64,000 nt of DNA from contig NZ_JAPNKA010000001.1 of NCBI RefSeq assembly GCF_026626635.1, positions 2,108,001 through 2,172,000 of the forward strand, given 5' to 3'. Under the pieces are notes generated by a model. The model searched no databases. It was given only the letters and a program-made list of their open reading frames with translations, and was not told the origin of the DNA. The DNA is from Archangium lansingense (GTDB lineage: Bacteria > Myxococcota > Myxococcia > Myxococcales > Myxococcaceae). This document shows, one piece after another, positions 31,640 to 40,818 of the stretch; the stretch's first letter is position 1; every line of letters begins with the position of its first letter. Position numbers and translations under genes: made by a program.

Positions 31640-34565
31640 GATTCACGACCAGGTGCATGCCTTCGCGGACGGGGAGCTGGAGCCCGCCCAGGCCGAGGCC
31701 TTCCGCCAGCACCTGGGGGTTTGCGAGCAGTGCCAGGCCGAGCTGGGAGACATCCTCCAGATGCAGGCCATGGGCGAGAGGCTGGGCGCGCAGCCCGCGG
31801 TGGCACCCGTGGAGCAGAAGGCACGCGCCTTCCGCCCGGCCTGGAGCCGGCGACGCCAGGCGCTGCTGGCCGTGGGGCTGGGCGGAGCGCTGGCGGCACT
31901 CTTCGCCCTGGTGGTGCTGCGCCCCGGGCTGGGAGCGGAGCCGGTGGCCCTCGCACTCGCGCCCACGCGCTCGTTGGAGGCGCGGCTGAGCTGGCAGGGG
32001 GCCTCCGGCTGGCGGCCCTACGGCGTGCGGCGCTCGGGCGAGGAGCGCCCCCGAGAGCAACTGTCCCTCAAGGCGCTGGCGGCCCTGGAGGAGGCCCGGG
32101 ACTGGCACGGGCTGGCCGTGGCCCAGTTGCTGGCCGGCGAGTCGGGACGAGCGGTGGAGGCGCTGAAGCAGGCGGGACACTCGCCCGGCGAGGACAATGA
32201 TAGGGCGGCACTCGCGCTCTCGCGCGGTGCGCTGGAGGAGGCCCTGGTGCTGCTGGAGGGGGTGTTGGAGCGGGAGCCCCGCCACCCCGCGGCGCTGTGG
32301 AACCGGGCCCTGGTGCTGCGCGAGCTGGGGTTGGACCTGCTGTCCGCCGAGGGCTTCCGCCAGGTGGCGGCCCTGGGCGAGCCGGGCTGGAGCGAGGAGG
32401 GTCGCCAGCGCGCCGAAGCCGTGGAGCGCGCCACTCAGCAGCGCCAGCAGCGGTGGAAGGCGGCCTGGGAGGCGTGCAAGGCGCTGGCCGCCCAGGGCAC
32501 ACCTCTGCCCGAGGGCACCGTGCGCGAGGCCCCTGGACTGGTGCGCAAGTACCTGTACCTGTCGGCCTGGTCCGCGCCCACCGCCGAGCGCGTGCGCGCC
32601 CTGCTGCCGGTGGCCCGCGAGCTGGACACCAGCTATGGCGGGCAGGTGCTGGAGCGCTACGTGGAGCGCACCGCGCGGCGTGACTTCCGCACCCGCGGAC
32701 CCCTGGCCACGACCTTTTCCCAGGTGCTGGCCGGCAAGGCCCTGGAGCCGGCCGCCGCCGAGCGCTTCCTGCGCGAGCTCGAGGCCGCCGGTGAGCTGGA
32801 CATCCTCCTGGGCGCGCTGCCCATGCTCAACCGGCTGCCCGCCCAGCTCGACCAGTACGCCGCCGCGGCCCGCTCGGTGGGAGACCCCTGGTTCGACGCC
32901 AGCACGGAGCTGCAACGGGCCCAGGCGCAGGTGGCGGTCAGCCGCCTGGCCCAGGCGGAGCAGATCCTCCTCGAGGCGCTGCCTGGCTGCGAGCGCCTGC
33001 GGCTCGGCTCGCGCTGCGGCGAGCTGGAGGGATTGCTCACCTATCTCTACCGGGTGCAGCACCGGCTGGTGGAGGCGCGCGAGCACGCGCTGCGTGGCCT
33101 GGAGCGTGCCCGGCGGCTGAATGACGCGGACCAGGAGACGCGCTTCATCCAGGATCTGGGCAGCATCGAATACTTCCGGGATGCCTCGGCCCTGGCGCGC
33201 GCATGGCTGCAGGAGTCCGCGCTGCGCCAGCCGGACTACTGCCGCACCCAGGTGTACGTGGCGGAGACGCTCGCCCAGCTCCGGCTGGCGGAGATGAAGC
33301 CCGCCCAGGCGCGCGCCGAGCTGGAGCGGGTGCCCTCCTGTGGAGCCCCCCGCTCCATCCTCAGCGCGTACACGTTGATGGAGCTGGCGCGGCGGGAGCC
33401 TCGGCCGGGGGATGTGGAGAAGGCGCAGCAGTGGCTGACGGAGCTGCGGGCACAACCCGGGCAGCGGCCCGGACAACTGCTGGTGGTGGACCATGTGGAG
33501 GGGAGGCTGCGGCTGCTGGGGGACCGGGCCCAGGGCCAGCGCCTGTTGCGCGAGGTGGTGGCCGCCGCCGGACGCCTGCCCCTCGAGGACACCACCGCCC
33601 TCAAGGCACGTGCGGACAGCTACTCGGCCCTCATTCTCGACGCGGGTCAGGCGGGTGAGTACGCCGAGGCCCTGGCGCTCTTCGCCGAGGAGGCCCAGGG
33701 GCCCGCCCCCGAGCGCTGCACCCTGGGCGTGGAGCTCTCCGAGGGGCGCACGCTGGTGGTCGCGCGCGGCGCGGACGGGCAGCAGGTGGGCGCGTACGAG
33801 GCCAACCGCCGCACCTCCGAGCTGGACCTGGGCCGGCTGGTGCCCGAGCCCGTGCTGACGGCCCTACGCCCCTGCGACTCCGTGTCCGTATATGCCCGCT
33901 ACCCGCTGCATGGCCGCGAGGGCTTGTTGCCCGCGGACTTCGCCTGGAGCTACCGCCGCGGCCCCCTCCATGCCGCCCCTCCACCCGCTGGCACGCCCCG
34001 CTCGCTGGTGGTGAGCGATGTGGCCGCCCCGGCGGCCCTGGGGCTGCCCCGGCTGGCCGCATGGACCCTCGCCCAGCAGACCCCAGGCCGGGTGGACCTC
34101 ATCGGCGCCGAGGCCACGCCCTCCCGAGTGCTGGCGGAGATGGCGCGCGCGGATGAGATTGATCTTCATGCCCACGGTCTGGTGAACCTGGGCCTCTCGG
34201 ACGCCTCGCTGGTGGTGCTCGCCCCCGAGGCGGATGGCCACTACGCCTTGACGGCCGGAGACGTGCGCCGCCACCGCCTGGAGCGTGCCCCGGTGGTGCT
34301 GCTGGCCTCCTGCCGCGCGGCTCGCACCGCGCCCTACTACCACGAGCCCTGGAGCCTCCCGGTCGCCTTCCTCGAGGCAGGAGCCCGTGCCGTCATCGCC
34401 TCGCCCGTGGACATCCCCGACGACGAGGCCGGCCCCTTCTTCGACGCCGTGCGCGCCCGCATCCGCGCCGGTGAGTCCCCCGCCGTTGCCGTGCGCAATG
34501 AGCGCCTGCGCCTGCTCTCCAGCAATCCCCAGAGCTGGGTGCGCACGGTTGTCACATTCGAGTAA
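31632..34565 (+). CDS. Membrane anti-sigma factor fused to TPR and CHAT (caspase-like) protease
   Basis: A 977-residue fusion. Residues 5-40 are a zinc-finger anti-sigma domain with His27, Cys31 and Cys34 (HxxxCxxC). One transmembrane helix lies at 76-96. Residues about 115-690 are a long TPR-like alpha-solenoid. The C-terminal 280 residues are a CHAT peptidase: beta-strand 'RSLVVSDVA', His848 in 'IDLHAHG', Cys894 in 'VVLLASCRA', then 'FLEAGARAVIASPVDIPD'. Both catalytic residues are present. The zinc domain would hold the sigma factor in the cytoplasm while TPR and protease face the periplasm. Cleavage of the anti-sigma part, in cis or by another protease, could free the sigma factor. Ribosome site 'ggagga' precedes the ATG. 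Confidence 0.9.
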   Translation: MSEIHDQVHAFADGELEPAQAEAFRQHLGVCEQCQAELGDILQMQAMGERLGAQPAVAPVEQKARAFRPAWSRRRQALLAVGLGGALAALFALVVLRPGLGAEPVALALAPTRSLEARLSWQGASGWRPYGVRRSGEERPREQLSLKALAALEEARDWHGLAVAQLLAGESGRAVEALKQAGHSPGEDNDRAALALSRGALEEALVLLEGVLEREPRHPAALWNRALVLRELGLDLLSAEGFRQVAALGEPGWSEEGRQRAEAVERATQQRQQRWKAAWEACKALAAQGTPLPEGTVREAPGLVRKYLYLSAWSAPTAERVRALLPVARELDTSYGGQVLERYVERTARRDFRTRGPLATTFSQVLAGKALEPAAAERFLRELEAAGELDILLGALPMLNRLPAQLDQYAAAARSVGDPWFDASTELQRAQAQVAVSRLAQAEQILLEALPGCERLRLGSRCGELEGLLTYLYRVQHRLVEAREHALRGLERARRLNDADQETRFIQDLGSIEYFRDASALARAWLQESALRQPDYCRTQVYVAETLAQLRLAEMKPAQARAELERVPSCGAPRSILSAYTLMELARREPRPGDVEKAQQWLTELRAQPGQRPGQLLVVDHVEGRLRLLGDRAQGQRLLREVVAAAGRLPLEDTTALKARADSYSALILDAGQAGEYAEALALFAEEAQGPAPERCTLGVELSEGRTLVVARGADGQQVGAYEANRRTSELDLGRLVPEPVLTALRPCDSVSVYARYPLHGREGLLPADFAWSYRRGPLHAAPPPAGTPRSLVVSDVAAPAALGLPRLAAWTLAQQTPGRVDLIGAEATPSRVLAEMARADEIDLHAHGLVNLGLSDASLVVLAPEADGHYALTAGDVRRHRLERAPVVLLASCRAARTAPYYHEPWSLPVAFLEAGARAVIASPVDIPDDEAGPFFDAVRARIRAGESPAVAVRNERLRLLSSNPQSWVRTVVTFE

Positions 34566-34604
34566 TCAATTAAAATCAAGAAAAACAAGGACATGGAGGA
34601 AGCC

Positions 34605-35222
34605 ATGAAGCGATACGTGTATCCGCTGTCCGCGGTGATGCTGCTGGCGTTGAGTGCGTGTGGTCCGGAGGCACTGGAGGAGGCGACACAGACGGCGGAG
34701 CAGGAGCCGGTGGGAGAGGCCTCGCAAGCGTCACTGGTGCTGACGCCCGTGCTGACCCCTGTCTACATGCCCGTGGCGCAGGTGTACCAGCCGCCGCAGC
34801 CGGCCCTGCTGGATCTGTCCTCGGTCCGGGCCTGGCCCACGCGCTTCTTCCCGTCGACCGTGAAGAGTGCCTACACGGTGTATTACACCTTCCCCACCAT
34901 ACCCAGCACGTTCTATGCCTTCGGGTTCGACGTGAAGAGTTACAAGGCCGTCTTCGTGGTGCGAGGACAAGTCACGCAGAAGACAGCGTTCAAGTCCGCG
35001 ATAGACGATGATCTGCAGGCCCTCGCCTACGAGGCGTCCATGGGGATGAACACGGGGTACGAGGATGGCCGTCAGGTCGACGTCCCCCCTCCGCCCTCCC
35101 CCACGCCCAATATCAACGATCTGGGCGTGAGTGCCTGGGACACGTCCAAGGATTACTACATGGCGGACGTGGCTCAGCCGCTCGTCTACATGCCGAGTTC
35201 CGTGGTCTACCTTCAGCCGTAG
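34605..35222 (+). CDS. Small lipoprotein downstream of the sigma/CHAT genes
   Basis: A 205-residue lipoprotein; the ATG at 34605 follows 'ggagga' and the lipobox Cys is residue 19 (LSAC). After an acidic stretch (residues 22-40) the protein has a short Pro-rich repeat region ('VLTPVLTPVYMPVAQVYQP'), then a Tyr/Phe-rich beta-like core, and a closing 'PLVYMPSSVVYLQP' that echoes the first repeat. No family recognised. It begins 39 bases after the CHAT gene in an AT-rich gap, so it could be co-transcribed or have its own promoter, and is a plausible partner or target of the sigma/CHAT module. Confidence 0.72.
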   Translation: MKRYVYPLSAVMLLALSACGPEALEEATQTAEQEPVGEASQASLVLTPVLTPVYMPVAQVYQPPQPALLDLSSVRAWPTRFFPSTVKSAYTVYYTFPTIPSTFYAFGFDVKSYKAVFVVRGQVTQKTAFKSAIDDDLQALAYEASMGMNTGYEDGRQVDVPPPPSPTPNINDLGVSAWDTSKDYYMADVAQPLVYMPSSVVYLQP

Positions 35223-35405
35223 CTCGAGCCAGCGCCAAAGCCAGACACGTTGGCAACGCGTGGGTGATGTGTCGGCCGGGGGGGTCCACTCACGAGTCGC
35301 GACGCCTGAAGGGCTCACCGGCACGCGATTCGTCGAGGTGTGAGGCGTCGGGCCAGGGAAGGGTACACTCCGCTCCCACCCGAGTCCCCCGTTGGAGCGC
35401 CGACC

Positions 35406-36005
35406 ATGCCTCACATTCCACTTCCCGAAGGGCTGCCCGGAATCACCGGCGGCTTTGCCTTTCGCCCGGAGACCGCGAAGCCGCTGCGCGAGCTCGCCCA
35501 CGTGCTGCTGCACACCGCTGGCAACACCTCGTTCAGTGCCCGAGACCGGGAGCTGATCGCCACCTTCGTGTCGTCCCGCAACACCTGTTATTTCTGCCAG
35601 ACGAGCCATGGCGCGGCAGCGGCCCACCTGAGCGGCAACGCCGACCTGGTCGAAGCGGTGTGCCGCGACTACACAACGGCGCCCATCCCCGAGAAGCTCA
35701 AGGCCCTGCTCGCCATCGCAGCCGAGGTGCAGGTGGACGGCAAGCGCGTCACGAAGGAGCTCGTCGACGAAGCACGGCGCCATGGCGCCACCGACACCGA
35801 GCTCCACGACACCATCCTGATCGCGGCGGCTTTCTGCATGTACAACCGCTACGTGGATGGACTGGGCACCTGGCAGCCCAGGGACGCCGAGATGTATCGC
35901 GTCATGGGACAGCAGATGGCCGAAGCGGGCTACTGCCGGCCCGCTCCGCAGCCGCCTCACGACGGAAATGGCCCCGAAGCCCTTCCCGTCCGCCCGGCGG
36001 AATAG
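35406..36005 (+). CDS. Carboxymuconolactone decarboxylase / AhpD-like peroxidase-related protein
   Basis: A 199-residue AhpD-fold protein. The redox motif is Cys61-Tyr-Phe-Cys64 followed by His68 ('TCYFCQTSH'), with the family's Arg-Asp-x-Glu-Leu before it ('SARDRELIATFVSSRN'). The second part repeats the fold ('PEKLKALLAIAAEVQVDGK', 'LHDTILIAAAFCMYNRYVD'). Members of the 'uncharacterized peroxidase-related' group have this CxxC-x3-H arrangement and reduce peroxides with a thiol partner. The ATG at 35406 is chosen for the conserved start. It stands alone between the small lipoprotein and a sensor kinase. Confidence 0.88.
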   Translation: MPHIPLPEGLPGITGGFAFRPETAKPLRELAHVLLHTAGNTSFSARDRELIATFVSSRNTCYFCQTSHGAAAAHLSGNADLVEAVCRDYTTAPIPEKLKALLAIAAEVQVDGKRVTKELVDEARRHGATDTELHDTILIAAAFCMYNRYVDGLGTWQPRDAEMYRVMGQQMAEAGYCRPAPQPPHDGNGPEALPVRPAE

Positions 36006-36230
36006 CTCCCGCCATGGAAGTACCAGAGGTCATGGAGCTACCTCTGCTTCCTCCGCTTCCACCATGGCCTCATCTCCCCAGCCACGTCTCCTACGAATCG
36101 TCTGACACCCTCCCTGGACACAGGGGGGTAGAGCCCGTGGTCGACGCCCGTGCTTGCTCGCAGAGGGTGGTGGCAGACGTTGACTCCAGTCCGCGCTCGA
36201 ATCACGCGTCCTGCATGGGGTTATCAGGAC

Positions 36231-39212
36231 ATGGAATCTCGATCGTGCGCGGCGCCCTCCGCTCCCTGCCCGCCCGAACTCCGCTCCTCCAACGCCGCCC
36301 CCGTGAAACTCCCCAGCTTCCGCTGGGCCGCCGCCGTCCTGGCCGCCGGGCTGGCACTCGGAGCCAGCCTGTTGCTCAAGCCACTCGAGCCGGCCTTCCT
36401 CCTGCTGGCGTTCGCGATGGTGGCGGTCAGCGCCTCGTATGGAGGGCTCGGACCGGCGCTTCTCACCCTCGCGCTCGAATGCCTGGTGTTTGCCTTCCAC
36501 CCCGAGATGAGGCTGTTCGGGCTCTTCGTCCCGTTGGCGATGGGGCTCGCCATCTTCAGCACGCAGGTGAGAAGCCCCTCGGAGCGCCGGCTCGCCTCTC
36601 GGCTGGACTCGGAGCGGGAGTTCCTCCGGCGGGACTGGAGCAAGGCTCAGCGGGACCAGGCCCTCTTCCACTCCGTCATCGAGCGGTTCGGCCAGAGCCT
36701 GCTGGCCCGTCCGGAGGTGCCTTCGCTCCTTCACGAGGCGGCCTTCCTGTTGGCCAACACCCTCGAGGTGGAGCTCGTCGAGCTCCTGGAACTGAGCAGC
36801 GATCGTCAATCCCTCCACCTCCGGGCGGGAGCAGGCTGGAAGGAGGAGAGGGTGCGCCAGCCGCTCCATGAGACAGGGAAGCGCTCACCCGCCGGTTTCG
36901 CCCTGCTCACGCGCGAGCCGGTCCTCATCGAGGCACTCCCGGAGGATGAGCGCTTCCAGGTGCCTCCACGGCTCCGCGACCACGAGGCCGTCAGTGGGCT
37001 CTGCGTCATCATCGAGGGAGTGGACTCCTCCTTCGGCGTCCTCGGGGCGTACACCCGGAGGCAGCGGAGCTTCACCCAGGCGGAGCTCCATTTCGCCCGG
37101 GGCGTGGCTGGGGTGCTCACGCGCGCCATCCGGCTCCAGCGGCAGTTCGAGACGCAGCGACAGCTCGAGGAGTGGCTCCAGCTGCTCGCCGGAGAGCTCC
37201 AGGACTACGTGCTCTGCCTGCTGAGTCCCATCGGGCACGTGACGGACTGGAATGCCGGAGCCGAGCGGCTCACCGGCTGGAAGGCCGAGGAGATCCTCGG
37301 CCAGGACTTCTCCCGCTTCTATCCCGCCGAGCTCGCGGCCCGGGGAAAGACGGGCCGCGCACTGCAGAGGGCGGAGGCCGACGGGCGCTTGGAGGAGACG
37401 GGCTACCGTGTCCGCAAGGACGGCTCGCGCTTCTGGGCGGACATGGTGCTCACCGCGCTGTACGCCCCGGGAGGTGCCCTCCGGGGCTTCTCCCTGGTGA
37501 TGAAGGACCTCACCTCGCTCCGGCAGGCGGAAGAAGAGCGGGGGCGGCTGCTGGAGCAGCTCGCGGAGGAGGAGCGCCTGGCCGCCGTCCTGACACAGCT
37601 CCCCGCGGGTGTGATGATCGCGGAGAGCCCCAGCGGGCGGACCGTGCTCTGGAACCGGCAGATGGAGGAGATAACGCGTCAGCCCTTCCAGCCCTTCTCC
37701 TCGCTCGAGGAGCTCAAACACTACCGGTACCGCCGCTTGGACGGCCAAGCCTACCAGCCGCACGAGCTACCCCTGGCACGGACGGTCCTGACGGGCGAGG
37801 TGGTGAAGGACGAGGAGGTGGTCATCGAGCGGGGAGACGGGACCTGGGGCATCCTGCTCGTGAGTGCCGCGCCCGTACTGGACGCGGAGGGACAGCCGAT
37901 CTGGGCCGTGCTCACCCTCTTCGACGTCACCGAGCGAAAGAAGGCCGAGGAGTCCCAGCGTTTCCTGGCGGAGGCCAGCCGCATCCTCGGCGAGTCGCTG
38001 GAGCTCGAGGAGACGCTGACGCGGCTGGAGCATCTGGACTTCCACCAGAGCACCGACGGGTGCGGGTTCCTGCTCCTGGCAGAGGATGGGAGTCCCGAGC
38101 GGCTCTCGGCGGACGCCCCCCCTGCCCGGGCCACGTTGCTCCACGCGGTCCTTCGGCACACGGTGGGTGAGGTGCTCGAGACGGGCAGGCCGGTGCTGGT
38201 GCCCGAGGTAGGGGAGCAGCATCTGCGAGCCCTCGCGCTGGACGAGGAGCGCCTGCGCCAGTTCCGTGAGGCCCCTCTCGTCTCCTATGTGGTCGTCCCC
38301 CTGGTGGCCCGGGGCCGCATCATCGGCATCATCGGCTACGTGTCCACCCGAAGGGAGAGCCCCTTCGGCCAGCAGGAGCTGGCGACCGTGGAGGAGCTGG
38401 CCCGCCGCGCTGCGCTGGCCATCGACAATGCCCGGCTCTACCAGCAGGCCCGGGACGCCATCCGCGCCCGGGACGAGCTCTTCTCCATCGCGGCCCACGA
38501 ACTGAGGACACCGCTCAACGCCCTGCATCTCAAGGCCCAGGTCCTCCAACGCTCACTGAGCAAGCAGCCCGCCACCGAACAGGACGGCCGTTTCGGGGAG
38601 GGCATCCAGGTCATCGCCCAGCAGGCCGACCGGCTCTCCCGGATGATCGGAACCCTGCTGGACATCTCCCGCATCCGGGTCGGCCAGCTCCAGCTCGAGC
38701 CGGAGGAGCTGAACCTCGCCTCCCTGGTGAACGAGGTCGTGACGCGCATGCGGGAGACGCTCTCCGCCGCCGGTTGCGAGCTCCACCTGGAGCTGACGGA
38801 AGGAGCCCCCGGCCACTGGGACCGGATGAGGCTCGAGCAGGTGGTGACGAACCTCCTCTCGAATGCGCTGAAGTACGGAGTGGGCAAGCCCGTCGAGGTG
38901 CGGGTGTGGGAGGACGAGCGACTGGCGATGCTGAGCGTGCGCGACCACGGGATTGGCATCCCGCCCGACAAGCTCGAGCACATCTTCGGCCGCTTCGAGC
39001 GGGCCGTCTCCGGACGCCAGTTCGCCGGGCTCGGGCTCGGCCTCTACGTCACCCGGCAGATCATCGAGGAGCACGGCGGTCGCATCCGCGTGGAAAGCCA
39101 CCCCGGCGAGGGCTCCATCTTTACGGTGGAGTTGCCGCGCGAGCTGGCTCGCTGCGGTAAGGTCTTGGCCGAGGCCCTGGCCCCAGCTGGGACGTGCTCA
39201 CACGAGGCCTGA
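36231..39212 (+). CDS. Membrane sensor histidine kinase, GAF-PAS-PAS-GAF
   Basis: A 993-residue sensor kinase. Residues 25-105 hold three or four membrane helices of the DUF4118/KdpD type. A GAF domain follows (about 145-300), then two PAS domains ('VLCLLSPIGHVTDWNAGAE' and 'LPAGVMIAESPSGRTVLWN'), a second GAF (about 580-735), the HisKA helix with phospho-acceptor His756 ('SIAAHELRTPL'), and an HATPase domain with N box 'NLLSNALKYG' and G boxes 'DHGIGIPPDKL' and 'GLGLGLYVTRQI'. No receiver domain and no response regulator gene is adjacent, so the partner is elsewhere. The start ATG at 36231 is uncertain; the frame is open to 36150. Confidence 0.9.
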   Translation: MESRSCAAPSAPCPPELRSSNAAPVKLPSFRWAAAVLAAGLALGASLLLKPLEPAFLLLAFAMVAVSASYGGLGPALLTLALECLVFAFHPEMRLFGLFVPLAMGLAIFSTQVRSPSERRLASRLDSEREFLRRDWSKAQRDQALFHSVIERFGQSLLARPEVPSLLHEAAFLLANTLEVELVELLELSSDRQSLHLRAGAGWKEERVRQPLHETGKRSPAGFALLTREPVLIEALPEDERFQVPPRLRDHEAVSGLCVIIEGVDSSFGVLGAYTRRQRSFTQAELHFARGVAGVLTRAIRLQRQFETQRQLEEWLQLLAGELQDYVLCLLSPIGHVTDWNAGAERLTGWKAEEILGQDFSRFYPAELAARGKTGRALQRAEADGRLEETGYRVRKDGSRFWADMVLTALYAPGGALRGFSLVMKDLTSLRQAEEERGRLLEQLAEEERLAAVLTQLPAGVMIAESPSGRTVLWNRQMEEITRQPFQPFSSLEELKHYRYRRLDGQAYQPHELPLARTVLTGEVVKDEEVVIERGDGTWGILLVSAAPVLDAEGQPIWAVLTLFDVTERKKAEESQRFLAEASRILGESLELEETLTRLEHLDFHQSTDGCGFLLLAEDGSPERLSADAPPARATLLHAVLRHTVGEVLETGRPVLVPEVGEQHLRALALDEERLRQFREAPLVSYVVVPLVARGRIIGIIGYVSTRRESPFGQQELATVEELARRAALAIDNARLYQQARDAIRARDELFSIAAHELRTPLNALHLKAQVLQRSLSKQPATEQDGRFGEGIQVIAQQADRLSRMIGTLLDISRIRVGQLQLEPEELNLASLVNEVVTRMRETLSAAGCELHLELTEGAPGHWDRMRLEQVVTNLLSNALKYGVGKPVEVRVWEDERLAMLSVRDHGIGIPPDKLEHIFGRFERAVSGRQFAGLGLGLYVTRQIIEEHGGRIRVESHPGEGSIFTVELPRELARCGKVLAEALAPAGTCSHEA

Positions 39213-39265
39213 TGCCGGACGTGCCTCGCCGGGGGCCGCCTCCAGGGTGGGCAGGCGCGGTGGAA

Positions 39266-40486
39266 CTACTGCGCGACGATGTCGATCATCTTCGCTTTGA
39301 GGTCCTTGTCGCGCGTCACCTTTTTGAGGATCGGACCCGTCAGGCGATTGCTCATGAGGCGGATGAGCACTGTGCGAAAGACTCGCTGAGCCTCGTTGGC
39401 CGGAGTGAAGAGCGGTCTCGCTTTCAGCGAGTCGCGCTGCTGGTACTCGATGAACGGGCGCAGCTTCTCCTCCCACCGGGTCAGCGCACGTTCCAGGTCG
39501 TCTGGATGCTTCTCCAGCATGTCACCCAGGAGCTCACCCCCGGCCAGACCGGTCGACACGCCCATCCCTGAATACAGGGTCAAGCACCACGCGGAATCGC
39601 CCACCAGCACGACCCGCCCCTTGTGCCAGCTCGGCATGCGGACATGGTTGGTCGAGTCGAACAGATATTCGTCCGCGGTCTCGAACTCATTGAGCAGATG
39701 GCTCAGAACGGGCCCCGTCTTTTCCGGTCCGTACGCCTTGCGCAGCGATTCGATGGGACGGCCGCGGAACTGCGCGGCCACGTCCTCGACGCGGTAGGAG
39801 AACAGCACGGTGGGGTTGTGATTCGCGAAAGGAAACACCCACGCCGACCTTCCCGCTTCGGCCAGGACCAGTCCTTCGTGCGTGGCGTAGCCCTGCACGG
39901 GGTTGCGCAGGACGAAGGCGGCGATCATGTAGTTCAGCGGATGCAGGAAGTTCTCGTGCGGACCAAAGACGAGCTGACGGACGGTCGAGCGCATGCCGTC
40001 AGCGCCCACCACGAGGTCGAAGCGTTCGGTCGTGGTCGTGCCGCTCTTCGTGTGAGTCATCGTGACGTCGACCCCGCGCTCGTCCTGCTCTATCCGGGTG
40101 GGCACCGTCGAGAAGCGGAGCTCCACATCCTCCGGCAACGCGGAGAACAAGGAGTTCTCCATGTCGCCGCGCAGCAGCGGACGAGGCGCGCCGGGCGCGT
40201 CCACGAAGTTCATTCCCTGGTGCCGACGGCTGGCCCGGTCAATCTCGTAGGTCTGCATATGCGGGGAACTTCGATCGACCAGGGTCTCCATCAAGCCGAA
40301 CCGCTCGGCGGAGGCCTTGCCGGTACCGAACAGGGCGATGAAGTAACCGCCCTTGCGGCGCTCGGGTGCCCGTTCAATGAGCACAGGCTCCCAGCCGAGC
40401 TTGTGAAGCCGGATGGCCGTGGCGATGCCGCTGATGCCAAGTCCAACCACCAGAACGCGGCGACGAGGTGTCGTTGAGTTCGTCAT
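39266..40486 (-). CDS. FAD-dependent monooxygenase (TetX/aromatic hydroxylase-like)
   Basis: A 406-residue class A flavin monooxygenase. The FAD motif GLGISG is at 15-20, the 'GADGMRS' segment (DG motif) near residue 160-170, and 'GRVVLVGDSAWC' near 290. Length and order match TetX, RdmE and related enzymes that hydroxylate aromatic or polycyclic compounds with NADPH and O2. No ribosome site precedes the ATG, and a good -10-like box ends nine bases before it, so a near-leaderless mRNA is likely. The promoter carries a 38-bp site shared with the araC/phosphotransferase locus 5-6 kb away, suggesting common control and a role in modifying the same compound. That link is inference. Confidence 0.85.
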   Translation of the reverse strand: MTNSTTPRRRVLVVGLGISGIATAIRLHKLGWEPVLIERAPERRKGGYFIALFGTGKASAERFGLMETLVDRSSPHMQTYEIDRASRRHQGMNFVDAPGAPRPLLRGDMENSLFSALPEDVELRFSTVPTRIEQDERGVDVTMTHTKSGTTTTERFDLVVGADGMRSTVRQLVFGPHENFLHPLNYMIAAFVLRNPVQGYATHEGLVLAEAGRSAWVFPFANHNPTVLFSYRVEDVAAQFRGRPIESLRKAYGPEKTGPVLSHLLNEFETADEYLFDSTNHVRMPSWHKGRVVLVGDSAWCLTLYSGMGVSTGLAGGELLGDMLEKHPDDLERALTRWEEKLRPFIEYQQRDSLKARPLFTPANEAQRVFRTVLIRLMSNRLTGPILKKVTRDKDLKAKMIDIVAQ

Positions 40487-40560
40487 GATGGCCAGACAGT
40501 AAAGAGCGGTGGCGTCTGTCTCCAGAGCGTGGCCTGGGGCGGGAATCGGCTTGGATTGGG
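40452..40560. repeat. 109-bp direct repeat, copy A (promoter and first codons of the monooxygenase)
   Basis: This stretch covers the first 12 codons of the FAD monooxygenase and about 75 bases upstream. It recurs without gaps at 45744-45852 with about ten mismatches, in the same orientation. Similarity stops sharply inside the gene on one side and at the end of the 38-bp site on the other. Confidence 0.85.
40496..40560 (-). promoter_or_regulatory. Promoter of the FAD monooxygenase with 38-bp shared site (copy A)
   Basis: The 38-bp site is at 40523-40560; read on the minus strand it begins CCCAATCCAAGCCGATT and ends ACGCTCTG. A -10-like TACTGT is at 40501-40496, exactly 21 bases beyond the site, and the ATG starts nine bases further. 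There is no good -35 box, as expected for an activator-dependent promoter. The same site and phase are found at 45815-45852 and 46816-46853. The likely regulator is the AraC protein at 45854-46753. Confidence 0.65.
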
Positions 40561-40818
40561 CCGGGGAGGGCCGCTGACGGGTGCTGTGCGCGGGGCCGGA
40601 GGAGAGGCCGTGCAGCCCTTTGGGACACATGGCGCGGCAGGGGTTCGGGGGCTTGTGCCCTCCTCGCCGTTCTGGGCGGCAGGCGGCGTCGGCACTCGCT
40701 CTGGAAGCCGCGGCCTCCTCGCCTTTTCCTGGTGGGCCGCCTGATGTGAGGTCCTTCCGCGAGGAGTAGAGTAGGAAGTGTGCACCACCCTCTCGGGTGT
40801 TCGCATGGTGAGGTTCGC
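40561..40818. other. Rest of the intergenic region before the hybrid kinase
   Basis: About 258 bases between the monooxygenase promoter and the next plus gene. I see no gene, strong hairpin or repeat in it; open frames here have poor codon bias. It should hold the promoter of the hybrid histidine kinase. Confidence 0.4.

Noticed and set aside
31413..33494. A long minus-strand open frame opposite the anti-sigma/CHAT gene
   Set aside because: Antisense shadow; it covers conserved TPR codons of the real gene and has low-complexity Gln/Leu/Arg sequence.
31016..34565. A type III-E CRISPR (craspase-like) locus
   Set aside because: The TPR-CHAT plus sigma link recalls it, but no repeat array, gRAMP or other cas gene is present in the window; the CHAT is fused to the anti-sigma factor instead.
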